From Nitrobacteraceae bacterium AZCC 1564 (GTDB taxonomy: Bacteria; Pseudomonadota; Alphaproteobacteria; Rhizobiales; Xanthobacteraceae), in NCBI GenBank assembly GCA_036924835.1, contig JBAGRR010000001.1:2046001-2110000 (forward strand): a DNA stretch of 64,000 nt, read 5' to 3'. The notes beneath the pieces were generated by a model. The model did no database searches. It was given only the letters and a program-made list of their open reading frames with translations, and had not been told where the DNA came from. Positions 1 through 9,476 of the stretch are shown here, piece by piece. A program made the position numbers and the translations under genes. Each line of letters begins with the position of its first letter. Position 1 is the stretch's first letter.

Positions 1-88
1 AGCCTGTTCGAACGTCGGAATCGGGACACTCTTTTGCGTGAAGAAAACACGCAAAAAAAGAACTGAGAGCGAGATCGGCCTCATAATA

Positions 89-126
89 TCCCGTCGCGTT
101 TTGTTCGCGGCGGGATTTTTTCTTTT
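89..126 (+). terminator. Rho-independent terminator of a gene left of the window
   Basis: A 10-bp stem (TCCCGTCGCG / CGCGGCGGGA, one G-T wobble) around a 7-nt loop is followed by TTTTTTCTTTT on the + strand. It faces the minus-strand gene that ends at 151 and most likely ends a plus-strand transcript that starts outside the window. Confidence 0.7.
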
Positions 127-150
127 GCAGCCAGCGAAATTACGCTGCGG

Positions 151-777
151 TTACATGGGCGGAGCGACCCCATCGCGGCCGATGCTGAGGCGCGCAACTT
201 CGAGCGATCCGTCAGGCTTCTTGGTCGTGATTGCAAACACTGGGACACCCGGCTTGATGTCGGCCCGTGTCGCCGGGACGTAAGTGACGACCTGCGTTTC
301 CGGTGTCACCGTCACTTTCTTCTCACCATTCTTGTAATTCACGGTAAGTGTATGCCCGTCATTCCCGGCTACCGTTTTGCTGTCGACGGCACCATTGGTC
401 ATGCTGCTCTTGGGCTTCAGGTCCCATGGATACGAGCCTTCGCCAGTGCCCCGCATATCCTCAGGAAACACGTGGACCTCGACGGCTTTTTGAGTGCCAT
501 CAGAGCCGGGCACCGTGGTGACGCCAATATAAGAGCCGACCTTGACGTCGGAGAGCGCGATCTTGGCGACGCCGGCGACACGCGCACTTTCCGGCAGATG
601 CACCGAGACTTCCGCGCCATCCCGCGATTTGATGTGAAGCGTTTCCCCATCCAAATTCTCGATCGTGCCTCGAACGCGCGTCGTAGGAACTTGCTGAGCA
701 ATTGCATAGACGGACGACGACAGAACGAGCGCAGAAACAGCGATAGCTCGGAACGAAGCAAGACGATTGAATGGCAT
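151..777 (-). CDS. Exported DUF5666-like protein of unknown function
   Basis: 208 residues with an N-terminal signal peptide (hydrophobic stretch about residues 9-24, likely cleaved after the AIA near residue 27). The mature part holds two small beta-rich units of the form 'GTIENLDGETLHIKSRDG...V' and 'GHTLTVNYKNGEKKVTVTPETQVV', each followed by 'VKVGSYIGV' or 'IKPGVPVFA'. That pattern resembles DUF5666 domains. GGAG lies 8 nt before the ATG, which supports the start. It is probably periplasmic. It has no catalytic motif that I recognise and no operon partner: the next gene is divergent. Family assignment is from pattern only. Confidence 0.75.
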   Translation of the reverse strand: MPFNRLASFRAIAVSALVLSSSVYAIAQQVPTTRVRGTIENLDGETLHIKSRDGAEVSVHLPESARVAGVAKIALSDVKVGSYIGVTTVPGSDGTQKAVEVHVFPEDMRGTGEGSYPWDLKPKSSMTNGAVDSKTVAGNDGHTLTVNYKNGEKKVTVTPETQVVTYVPATRADIKPGVPVFAITTKKPDGSLEVARLSIGRDGVAPPM

Positions 778-949
778 GATTTTTTCTCCAGGGACCCCCT
801 CAATTATCTACGCTTCGCGGACGACATTATTTCGCCGTTCACGCATGTGTGACTGCGTATGCTTCCGGCCGGTAATTACGCGCGATCTTCGATCGTCCGC
901 AACTTCCGGGAAATGCCGCTCAACGAAATTAACTCAGGAGACTTCGCCG

Positions 950-1192
950 ATGCACCGTATGGTTCTGCCATTAGTTCTGTTCGCTTTCACTGCGTTCTCC
1001 GTTCCGGCACTCGCGCAAAGCAACAGAACGCTGACCGGCGCCGCGATTGGTGCAGGTTCTGGCGCCATTATCGCCGGTCCTATCGGCGCAGTTGCCGGCG
1101 GGGTTATCGGGGCAGCTGTCGGCGGGCCCACATTCAGGCGCGGTGGACGCCACTGCTGGCGCGACCGACACCGCGTGCGCCACTGCCGTTAG
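950..1192 (+). CDS. Small exported glycine-zipper protein
   Basis: 80 residues: a signal peptide (MHRMVLPLVLFAFTAFSVPA, cleavage near ALAQ) and then a Gly/Ala-rich zipper about residues 29-60 (GAAIGAGSGAIIAGPIGA, VAGGVIGAAVGG) and a short Arg/Cys/His-rich tail. Glycine zippers of this kind occur in small outer-membrane or periplasmic proteins. AGGAG lies 9 nt upstream of this ATG, so I prefer it to the longer reading with an in-frame start at 767. The stop overlaps the first bases of a Rhizobiales-type repeat, so the tail (RRGGRHCWRDRHRVRHCR) may be altered. Confidence 0.65.
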   Translation: MHRMVLPLVLFAFTAFSVPALAQSNRTLTGAAIGAGSGAIIAGPIGAVAGGVIGAAVGGPTFRRGGRHCWRDRHRVRHCR

Positions 1193-1436
1193 AGCGCTTT
1201 CGGGCGAAGTGGTTAGCTAGTGGTCCGATTCTAACGTTCGCATCCCATCTCGGTAGGTACCCTTGCGAACCTTAGAATCAAAGGACCACTAGCAAATATA
1301 TAATTTGAGTGGAGCTTAAGGATTTGACCTTCGCATCACGAATTCGCGGCAAAGCAGGGGGCGAACGTCAAACCCGCTCCACTCGTTCGCGTGAAGAAAA
1401 CGCGTCAAAACAAAAATCTAAATCAGGACCGCAGCT
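1189..1436. repeat. Common Rhizobiales intergenic repeat split by a palindromic element
   Basis: The left piece (1189-1212, starting AGAGCGCTTTC GGGCGAAGTGG) and the right piece (from 1385, GTTCGCGTGAAGAAAACGCG then TCAAAACAAAAATCT) match, from memory, the two halves of a repeat that is abundant in Bradyrhizobium and relatives, normally joined by only a few bases. Here they are separated by the palindromic element at 1217-1385. A short related piece (GCGTGAAGAAAACACGC) is at 37-53. The identification rests on memory of the repeat, not a search. Confidence 0.55.
1217..1385 (+). repeat. Double-hairpin palindromic element, class B, forward (copy 1)
   Basis: Arm 1 (1217-1292) has ends CTAGTGGTCC / GGACCACTAG and a stem ATTCTAACGTTCGCA / TGCGAACCTTAGAAT. 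The linker is CAAATATATAATT. Arm 2 (about 1306-1385) has ends GAGTGGAGC / GCTCCACTC and a stem GATTTGACCTTCGC / GCGAACGTCAAACC. The end sequences differ from the CTAGTGTCC and CTAGTGTGG of other copies, but both sides changed together, so pairing is kept. It lies inside an older repeat. Confidence 0.85.
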
Positions 1437-1601
1437 CCAGTGTGGTGGTTCAGAAGTTCGTTCCATTTTTCGCGCGAGTCCTTCCAGCGAACTTCTGACC
1501 TAAACCACACTAGAATCATGAATTTACTAGTGTCCTCTCGAATCCAAAGTTCGCTACGGAGCACGCTGCGCGATGAGGCGAACTTTGGATCAGGACACTA
1601 G
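1437..1601 (-). repeat. Double-hairpin palindromic element, class A, reverse (copy 2)
   Basis: In reverse order: arm 2 (1437-1513, stem GGTTCAGAAGTTCG / CGAACTTCTGACC with outer CAGTGTGG / CCACACTAG), linker AATCATGAATTTA, then arm 1 (1527-1601, CTAGTGTCC, stem GAATCCAAAGTTCGC / GCGAACTTTGGATC, GGACACTAG). The right-hand CTAG ends 3 bp before the aroE stop codon. Confidence 0.9.
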
Positions 1602-1604
1602 AGA

Positions 1605-2438
1605 CTATGTCCGTGCCAGATCAGCTTCGACAAGCGCTCGTAATTCCGGCGTGACTTGCGGGCGCTTGCCGAACCAAAGCTCAAAGCCACGCACGGCCTG
1701 GTGGAGGAGCATGCCGAGACCATCCGCGGTCTTGAGACCGCGCGCACGCGCAGCCCCAAGCAACTCGGTTTCGAGCGGAACGTAAACCAGATCCGCAACG
1801 GTTGCGTTTATCGGAAGCAATGTGATGTCCACATCGAGCGCCGGCTGACCCTTCATCCCAAGGGACGTTGTGTTCACCAGAAGCCCAGCGCGCGACAATG
1901 TGCTGTCGATCTGCTCCCACGCCACCGGGTGAACGGAAGATCCGAATTGGCTTGCGAGCGCGTCCGCACGTGACGCCGTGCGATTGGCAAGATGCACGCG
2001 CTTGATGCCGCGTTCGATCAGACCGAAGATCACAGCACGCGCCGATCCGCCTGCACCAAGCACCAGCACATCCTCCGCCGCATCCCAGCCCGGTGCGCTC
2101 GCATCGAGATTGCTGATAAAGCCTTCGACGTCGGTATTGGTCGAACGCAGCGTTCCCCCATCGAAAAAAAGTGTGTTCGCGGCGCCCACGGCCTGCGCGC
2201 GGGCATCGGGAGACGATAACGCCAACGCCTGCTCCTTATGCGGGATGGTCACGTTCGCACCACTGTACCCACGCGCCGCAAGGTTTTTAACGAAATCGGC
2301 GAAATCCGCCGGCTTGACCGCTTCGATGCGGTAGTCGCCGTCGATTCCAAATGTCTTCAACCAAAAATTATGAATGAGCGGGGAACGCGAATGTGCGGCC
2401 GGCCATCCAATCAGGCACGCGGCAGGAGTAAGGCTCAT
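1605..2438 (-). CDS. aroE: Shikimate dehydrogenase (NADP+)
   Basis: Reduces 3-dehydroshikimate to shikimate in the common aromatic pathway in the cytoplasm. Seen: the substrate-binding SRSPLIHN near residue 17, the catalytic Lys in VTIPHKEQ, NTDVEGF with the partner Asp, the NADP-binding GAGGSARAV, and a C-terminal LLHQAVRGFELWFG helix. Length (277 aa) is normal. Two starts are possible: ATG at 2444 and ATG at 2438. A GGAG is 3 nt from the first and 9 nt from the second, so I chose the second. The stop codon lies only 3 bp from a palindromic element, which may have trimmed the original 3' end. Confidence 0.93.
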   Translation of the reverse strand: MSLTPAACLIGWPAAHSRSPLIHNFWLKTFGIDGDYRIEAVKPADFADFVKNLAARGYSGANVTIPHKEQALALSSPDARAQAVGAANTLFFDGGTLRSTNTDVEGFISNLDASAPGWDAAEDVLVLGAGGSARAVIFGLIERGIKRVHLANRTASRADALASQFGSSVHPVAWEQIDSTLSRAGLLVNTTSLGMKGQPALDVDITLLPINATVADLVYVPLETELLGAARARGLKTADGLGMLLHQAVRGFELWFGKRPQVTPELRALVEADLART

Positions 2439-2540
2439 CGGCATGGGCTCCGTGGGTGCCTGCTCAAATCACGCAATCGTAGATTCTGTCAATGCAGAGG
2501 ATTCAAGCGCAGGACCACCAAGCGAAAAAATCTGCATTCG

Positions 2541-2567
2541 CAAAGAAAAACCCGCTCGCGCGGGTTT
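2541..2567 (-). terminator. Terminator of the EF-G-like gene
   Basis: On the minus strand AAACCCGC-GCGA-GCGGGTTT is followed by TTCTTTG. It lies 24 bp past the stop of the EF-G-like gene and separates it from aroE. Confidence 0.8.
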
Positions 2568-2590
2568 CTCTACATGCCTCGAATGGCTTC

Positions 2591-4639
2591 CTATGCCGCG
2601 GCGCGATTAGCAGCGATAATCTGATCCGCCGCTCGGCCCGTCACCTCAGCCATATGATCGAACTGACGGGTGAAGCTGCCCGCTCCGGCTGTTGCCGACC
2701 GCAACTCGACAATCAGGTCGCTTATTTCCGCTTCGGGCATCATTGCCCGAACCAGATCCCATCCTGGCCAATTCTCGCGGGAGTCAAAGCCGAGGATTTG
2801 CCCTCGCCGCCCCGATAGAATCGAATTGATTTTGGCCGTGGCATCGGACGGACAGACAACTTCAACGATGTGGATCGGCTCCAGCAGCACCGGCGCACAC
2901 TGTGGCAATGCTTCACTGATCCCGATGCGCGCCGCAGTGCGAAACGCCTGATCGGACGAATCGACACTGTGATAGGAGCCGTCCACCAATGTCACATCGA
3001 TATCGATGACCGGGAAACCCAACGGCCCCCGTGCCAAACCATCGCCGACCCCCTCCTCCACTGCGCCGATATAGTTTTTCGGCACTGCGCCGCCGACGAT
3101 CTTTTCGTGAAAGGCCATTCCGCCGCCGCGCGACAGTGGCTTTACCTCCAGAACCACGTCGCCAAACTGGCCGTGACCGCCGGATTGTTTCTTATGCCGT
3201 CCGCGCTGCGTGATGGTCTTGCGAATCGACTCCTGATAACCGACCGGCGGCGCATGCTGCTTGATGGTCACACCGAAGCGATCCTGCAGGCGCTCGACCG
3301 CCACCCGCAGATGCATCTCGCCCTGCCCCCACAGCACCATCTGGTGGGTCAGCGCATTGTGCACGATGCTGAGAGAGGGGTCTTCCTCGTTCATTTTGGC
3401 CAGCGCCTGACCAAGTTTGACATCATCCTTGCGCTCCTCCGCCGCCACCGCAGTAGCCAGCACCGGCGGATTAGGGGCGAGGCTTAGCAGCACCTCTGGC
3501 GCGGTCTTTGCCGTTGTTAGAGTCTCCCCGGTCTTGACGGGATCAAGCTTGCCAAGTGCAACCGTGTCACCAGTTGCTGCTGACGATCGCTTGGCATCAC
3601 TGCCGCCATTCGGCGTCGATATTCCGGAGATACGCGCGACACCACCTCCAGAGGCTTGGATCGTGTCGCCATCAGCAATGTGTCCACGCAGGACGCGCGC
3701 CAGTGACAGCTTGCCACCATGCTGCAAGTGATTGGTTTTTATCACATAGGCAAGCGCGGTCTTCTCATCAGACACGCCGAGACGCTTTGCCGTCGCGGCG
3801 ACACCGGGGGCTTCATGCCGCAATGCCTTCAAGAGCCGGAGAACCCCATTCCCACGTGTCGCACAGCCAAGCAGCACGGGACATATTTGCCCTCCACGAA
3901 GTTCGGCGGCCAAGTCGTCAAACACTGCATCTCGCGGCGGCGGAATATCTTCAAGAAGTTGCTCGAGCAGCTGGTCATCATGGTCGGCGAGCTTCTCCAG
4001 CATCGTCAGCCGCGCTTCCTTCTCGCGGTCGAGATCGCCGCCTTCAAGCCCGATGACTTCGGAGGGCATGTGCTCGCGGTACACGAAGGCGCGCTCCAGC
4101 GCGAGGTCGACAAAACCCGCAATAATATCGCCCTTCCAGATCGGAATCTGCCGCAGCACGAGCGGCGTGCGCGATGCCGGCTGCAGCGTCGCCAGAGTTT
4201 CTCGAATTCGCTTGGTCGCTTTGTCGATCTTGTTCAGGAACAGAAAACGAGGGATCTGCAGATCTTCAAGCTCGCGCAGCACAATCTGTAGCTGGGGTAA
4301 TTTCCGCTCGTCGGCTTCGCAAACGACAACCGCGGCATCAATGACGGGAAGCGCCGCGCGCATGTCGTGCACGAACTCCACTGACCCGGGGCAATCGATG
4401 AAAGTGTAGCTATCGCCCATGAAAGTCGTGGTCGCAGCCGTCAGGCTGGTACTCATCTGGTGGCGGCGGGCCTCGGGTGACGCGTCACCGACAGTGGTAC
4501 CCTGTTCCACCGTACCGGATTTTGGGATTGCCGCTGTGCGTGAGAGGATCGCTTCAAGAAGGGTTGTTTTGCCACTTTGGAATGGGCCCACCAGCGCGAT
4601 GCACCGGGGACCGCGGGGACTTCTCAGGTCTTGTCCCAT
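2591..4639 (-). CDS. EF-G-like translation GTPase (divergent FusA paralogue)
   Basis: 682 residues with EF-G domain order: G domain, domain II, then the III-V region with a 'GGHGQFGDVVLEVKPL' segment as in EF-G domain IV and a C-terminal 'SILSGRRGQILGF' as in domain V. The P-loop is GPFQSGKT (18-25), G3 is DCPGS (82-86) and G4 is NKID (136-139). Canonical EF-G has DTPGH at G3, with a catalytic His. Here it is Ser, so GTP hydrolysis or its trigger may differ. It is likely a paralogue of the housekeeping EF-G rather than the main factor, since no rpsL/rpsG/tuf genes are nearby. GGAG lies 6 nt before the ATG. The exact role is unknown. Confidence 0.88.
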   Translation of the reverse strand: MGQDLRSPRGPRCIALVGPFQSGKTTLLEAILSRTAAIPKSGTVEQGTTVGDASPEARRHQMSTSLTAATTTFMGDSYTFIDCPGSVEFVHDMRAALPVIDAAVVVCEADERKLPQLQIVLRELEDLQIPRFLFLNKIDKATKRIRETLATLQPASRTPLVLRQIPIWKGDIIAGFVDLALERAFVYREHMPSEVIGLEGGDLDREKEARLTMLEKLADHDDQLLEQLLEDIPPPRDAVFDDLAAELRGGQICPVLLGCATRGNGVLRLLKALRHEAPGVAATAKRLGVSDEKTALAYVIKTNHLQHGGKLSLARVLRGHIADGDTIQASGGGVARISGISTPNGGSDAKRSSAATGDTVALGKLDPVKTGETLTTAKTAPEVLLSLAPNPPVLATAVAAEERKDDVKLGQALAKMNEEDPSLSIVHNALTHQMVLWGQGEMHLRVAVERLQDRFGVTIKQHAPPVGYQESIRKTITQRGRHKKQSGGHGQFGDVVLEVKPLSRGGGMAFHEKIVGGAVPKNYIGAVEEGVGDGLARGPLGFPVIDIDVTLVDGSYHSVDSSDQAFRTAARIGISEALPQCAPVLLEPIHIVEVVCPSDATAKINSILSGRRGQILGFDSRENWPGWDLVRAMMPEAEISDLIVELRSATAGAGSFTRQFDHMAEVTGRAADQIIAANRAAA

Positions 4640-4888
4640 TGCCGTCTCCTATTCTGGAGCTCGGCCCGCCTCGAACTAATCCCGGCGCAGTGGATTCCGG
4701 TTCGCCGGAAATGCCTTAACTTCAACTGTTGCGCGCATCCCACTGATACCGGCTCCCACTTTTGCAGAATGCGCTCATGCGGGTCGGCGAAGGCGATCGT
4801 CTCAGGGCCATGCCGCGAAGGCAAGTGGGAAACATTCCGCTGCGCAACATGAGTTATTCAGCAAAAGTTGCGGTTCCTGAACAAATCA

Positions 4889-4918
4889 AGCAAAAGGCCC
4901 ACCGATTTCGGCGGGCCC
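4889..4918 (-). terminator. Terminator of the first DUF992 gene
   Basis: Minus strand: GGCCCGCCGAAATC GGTGGGCC followed by TTTTGCTT, 38 bp after the stop codon at 4957. Confidence 0.8.
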
Positions 4919-4956
4919 ATGCAAAGATATTTTGCAAAGATATATCGGATAGCGAT

Positions 4957-5445
4957 TTATCGTCCGATGCGACCGGGACGCAATTCCAGGCTCTGCACGC
5001 CGCCGGCGACACTCAGGCCGGTCTGCCCCTGGACGCTCAGTGGCTGAAGCGCAAAAGAATTCTGCGAACCGCCGATCATCGCATTGCCGCCAAGGCCGAC
5101 GCCAACCGCAGCGCTGGCACTGACGCCGGCGTAGTTGCCGGAGAGGTCACCCATGCCAAGCTGAACGGTGGGTGAAAACACAGCCCAGGACAAAACGGTC
5201 TCATTGGTGATGCCGATATCGAGACCGACCTTGGTGATCTGCGCAGTATAGAGATCATCTGGGCGACCTTGGGATCTGAACACGCAACCAAGATTGGTGA
5301 CCGAACCGACAACCATTCCGACATTTGGACCGCCGCGGCATTCGAGCACGCCGACCTGTGTGCGGCCCGACTGCGCGAAGGAAGAACCTATCGAAGCTGC
5401 GAGCACGGCTGTAGCAAGACCCAGAAAGGATGAAAGGCGACGCAT
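4957..5445 (-). CDS. Exported DUF992 family protein
   Basis: 162 residues with a signal peptide (MRRLSSFLGLATAVLAASIG, cleavage near SFAQ). The mature protein has the DUF992 signature: 'VGVLECRGGPNVGMVVGS', a Cys pair (VLEC and LGCVF), 'FALQPLSVQGQTG', and a Gly-rich stretch about residues 107-130. DUF992 proteins are small periplasmic or surface beta proteins of Alphaproteobacteria without an assigned function. GGAG lies 7 nt upstream. The next gene on the same strand (5629-6156) is a paralogue, and each has its own terminator, so they are separate transcription units. Confidence 0.88.
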   Translation of the reverse strand: MRRLSSFLGLATAVLAASIGSSFAQSGRTQVGVLECRGGPNVGMVVGSVTNLGCVFRSQGRPDDLYTAQITKVGLDIGITNETVLSWAVFSPTVQLGMGDLSGNYAGVSASAAVGVGLGGNAMIGGSQNSFALQPLSVQGQTGLSVAGGVQSLELRPGRIGR

Positions 5446-5582
5446 GAGTGATCTCCGGCTGAATGGCGCGAACTAAACTTCCAATTAAAAGGGCTTGAGT
5501 CATCGCAAAACGAAAGACGATGCATCTAGTCACACCAGGCGGGATTGTTCAATCAGCACTGCTTCACATGATTGAAAATCCA

Positions 5583-5612
5583 ATAAAAAAGGCCCGCTTG
5601 CGCGGGCCTTTT
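5583..5612 (-). terminator. Terminator of the second DUF992 gene
   Basis: GGCCCGC-TTGC-GCGGGCC stem at 5591-5608. On the minus strand it is followed by TTTTTTATT. It lies 17 bp beyond the stop at 5629. Confidence 0.85.
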
Positions 5613-5628
5613 CGCATTATCACGCGAC

Positions 5629-6156
5629 TTAGCGATGGTGATGATGGCGGCGGTGATGCCGAGCATGCCGACGGGGTGGAATATTGGCCGGCTCGAGGTC
5701 GAGGCCGACGATGCCGCCGGTGACATTCACGCCGGTCTGGCCCTGCAGGCTGAGGGGCTGCAGCGCAAAGGAATTCGCGGAGCCGCCGATCAGCAGGTTG
5801 CCGCCGCCGCCGATGCCAAACGACACGTTGCCGCCAACACCACCGTAGTTACCGGCGAGGTCGCCGCGGCCGACACGCTGGGTCGGTGCATGCACAGCCC
5901 AGGCGAGGCTGGTTTGAGCGGTAATGCCAAGGTCCACTCCGAAGCGGGTCACATGCGCGAGGTAAGGCTCAGGACGACGGCCGTTAGCGTTGAAAACGCA
6001 CTCAAGGGTCGTCGCGGAAGCGACGACCATGCCGACGTTCTGACCGCCGTGGCATTCAAGAACGCCGATCTGAACGCGCTGCTCCTGAGCTTGGGCGGAG
6101 GCGAAAGACGCAACGAGCGCCGCAACGGCGGCGCCAACTACTTTAGCAAGACGCAT
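5629..6156 (-). CDS. Exported DUF992 family protein with His-rich tail
   Basis: 175 residues from the ATG chosen here. GGAG lies 10 nt upstream, and the signal peptide then begins directly (MRLAKVVGAAVAALVASFAS, cleavage near AQAQ). A longer reading to 6201 adds 15 residues with no signal character. The body parallels the gene at 4957: 'IGVLECHGGQNVGMVVAS', 'LECVF', 'FALQPLSLQGQTG'. Unlike its paralogue it ends in a basic His-rich tail (RRHARHHRRHHHHR), which could bind metal or an acidic surface. Function is unknown. Confidence 0.88.
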   Translation of the reverse strand: MRLAKVVGAAVAALVASFASAQAQEQRVQIGVLECHGGQNVGMVVASATTLECVFNANGRRPEPYLAHVTRFGVDLGITAQTSLAWAVHAPTQRVGRGDLAGNYGGVGGNVSFGIGGGGNLLIGGSANSFALQPLSLQGQTGVNVTGGIVGLDLEPANIPPRRHARHHRRHHHHR

Positions 6157-6285
6157 GGGATTTAAACTCCAGGTAGTGTTTTCATTGGACGGGCCGGACA
6201 AAAGGGAAGCGCCGTGTCCAAAACATGGCGCTTTCCTTAATTTCTCTCGACCTGAGACTTTTTCCGGTCAGTGTTGCGGCGAAGC

Positions 6286-7925
<1,640 letters not shown>

Positions 7926-8597
7926 ATGTACAAACTCTATTCGATGCAGCGCTCCGGCAACAGTTACAAGGTTCGCCTTGCGCTGGCACTGCTGAACGCG
8001 CCCTATAAGGCTATCGAGGTCGACATCCTGCGCGGCGAAAGCCGCACACCGGAATTCCTGGCGAAAAATCCCAGCGGACAGGTGCCGCTGCTGGAGGTTG
8101 CAGATGGCCGTTATCTGGCCGAATCTAACGCAATTCTGTGGTATGTCGCCATTGGAACGTCGCTGGCACCGGAAGACCGCATCGATCGTGCCCAAGCCTT
8201 GCAATGGATGTTCTTCGAGCAACATGCGCTTGAGCCTAGCGTCGGTGCTGCCTATTTCTGGCTGGTGCTGGTGCGCGGTGGGCGCGACCTACAGACACAC
8301 GCCCTGGAAGACTGGATGGAGCGTGGATATGCCGCGCTGCGGGTGATGGAAAATCACCTCAAGACCCATGACTATTTCGCGGCCGGCCATCTCACCGTCG
8401 CGGACATCGCCCTGTACGGCTACACCCACGTTGCCAACCAGTGTGACTTCGATCTCAGTGGCTATCCCTCAGTGCGTGCCTGGCTAAAACGAGTGGAAGC
8501 GGAGCCCCGCTTCGTCTCCATGAACTGGAGAGCGGCGGATATTCCTGCGCCCGGTACGGTGCCCGGGACGGAAACCGACCTGACCGCCGAAGCGTGA
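7926..8597 (+). CDS. Glutathione S-transferase family protein
   Basis: 223 residues. The N-terminal thioredoxin-like domain has 'MYKLYSMQRSGNSYKVRLAL', a typical start for beta/theta-like bacterial GSTs with a Ser near the active-site position. 'NPSGQVPLLEV', with the cis-Pro, and 'LAESNAILWYV', the gamma-glutamyl-binding ES, follow about residues 48-74. The C-terminal helical domain ends about residue 200 with 'TVADIALYGYTHVA', the GST N-capping box. It probably conjugates or reduces small electrophiles in the cytoplasm; the substrate is unknown. It stands alone. Confidence 0.88.
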   Translation: MYKLYSMQRSGNSYKVRLALALLNAPYKAIEVDILRGESRTPEFLAKNPSGQVPLLEVADGRYLAESNAILWYVAIGTSLAPEDRIDRAQALQWMFFEQHALEPSVGAAYFWLVLVRGGRDLQTHALEDWMERGYAALRVMENHLKTHDYFAAGHLTVADIALYGYTHVANQCDFDLSGYPSVRAWLKRVEAEPRFVSMNWRAADIPAPGTVPGTETDLTAEA

Positions 8598-8765
8598 ATT
8601 TTTAAACCTGTGCTCGGATAGCGGGGATTCCGAGCATAAAGCCTCGGCCAGCGGTCTCGCGCCATATTTTCGCCACAACTTGACCTTCCCCGCCCCAATC
8701 CTGACAGCGGCGTCTGAAACATTCCGGGCAGTGGTGATTCGCCACTCTTTTAAGGATTTACGACC

Positions 8766-8945
8766 ATGGCCCGGTCGCAGATTGCAGGATTAGGTTTCGG
8801 ACTTCGTTCCGTACGCATTGCATCGTCAAAGTTGTCGAATGCCGTCGCGGCCTCGCTCGCGGTGGCCTCGCTGTCATTGTGCCTGATCGTCGCCGTCACA
8901 CTTCTGTCGATCAAGGTTGCAACGGCCATGCCGATTGCAGGCTGA
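8766..8945 (+). CDS. Possible small single-pass membrane protein
   Basis: 59 codons: MARSQIAGLGFGLRS, then a hydrophobic stretch about residues 28-50 (ASLAVASLSLCLIVAVTLLS) and a short tail. AAGGA lies 9 nt before the ATG. No family is recognised. The opposite strand also has an open frame here, but it lacks a ribosome-binding site and is very biased. The good RBS and the compact hydrophobic segment are the only support. Confidence 0.4.
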   Translation: MARSQIAGLGFGLRSVRIASSKLSNAVAASLAVASLSLCLIVAVTLLSIKVATAMPIAG

Positions 8946-9036
8946 AGCGCCACGCTGTTCCCTGCACACGATGATATCCGCGACCGCACGGGGTTTGATC
9001 CGGCTATGCCGATCAGCCTCGCTATAACGATTTCAC

Positions 9037-9203
9037 CCAGTGTGGTGGTTCAGAAGTTCGCCGGATTTTTCCTGCGAGTCCTTCCAGCGAACTTCCGAAC
9101 CTAAACCACACGAGAATCATAGATTTACTAGTGTCCTCTCGAATCCAAAGTCCGCTACGGAGCACGCTGCACGATCAGGTGGACTTTGGATTCGGGACAC
9201 TAG
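9037..9203 (-). repeat. Double-hairpin palindromic element, class A, reverse (copy 3)
   Basis: Arm 2 (9037-9114, CAGTGTGG, stem GGTTCAGAAGTTCG / CGAACTTCCGAACC), linker AATCATAGATTTA, arm 1 (9128-9203, CTAGTGTCC, stem GAATCCAAAGTCCGC with a partly mismatched partner GTGGACTTTGGATTC). It differs from copy 2 at several stem positions, so it is not a recent duplicate of that locus. Confidence 0.88.
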
Positions 9204-9288
9204 CATCAACTGTCCGAGACAGATCGCCGCCTTCGGCAGTTGATGCCAGAATTACGACGTATGATCGCGCATGCGGGGAGACATTAGG

Positions 9289-9465
9289 ATGAAGGCACCG
9301 CTCGTCATTGTCTCAGTATCGCTAACGCTCGCGATCACCGTGATCACGTTGTTCCTGATCATGATGCAGACACGGCGTCAGCCCAACCCGATTGCCCCTC
9401 CGACAAGCCGCCTCAAGATCGAGAGAACAACGGATGCCCCGCGCGTTTCATCCCTTATTCCGTAA
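9289..9465 (+). CDS. Small membrane protein of unknown function
   Basis: 58 residues: MKAPLVIVSVSLTLAITVITLFLIMM forms one membrane helix, followed by a polar Pro/Arg-rich tail of about 30 residues. GGGGAG lies 8 nt before this ATG. An in-frame ATG at 9271 overlaps that same site, so I reject it. The gene ends 12 bp from the convergent transporter gene. No family is recognised. Confidence 0.5.
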   Translation: MKAPLVIVSVSLTLAITVITLFLIMMQTRRQPNPIAPPTSRLKIERTTDAPRVSSLIP

Positions 9466-9476
9466 GCGCCGCGCGC

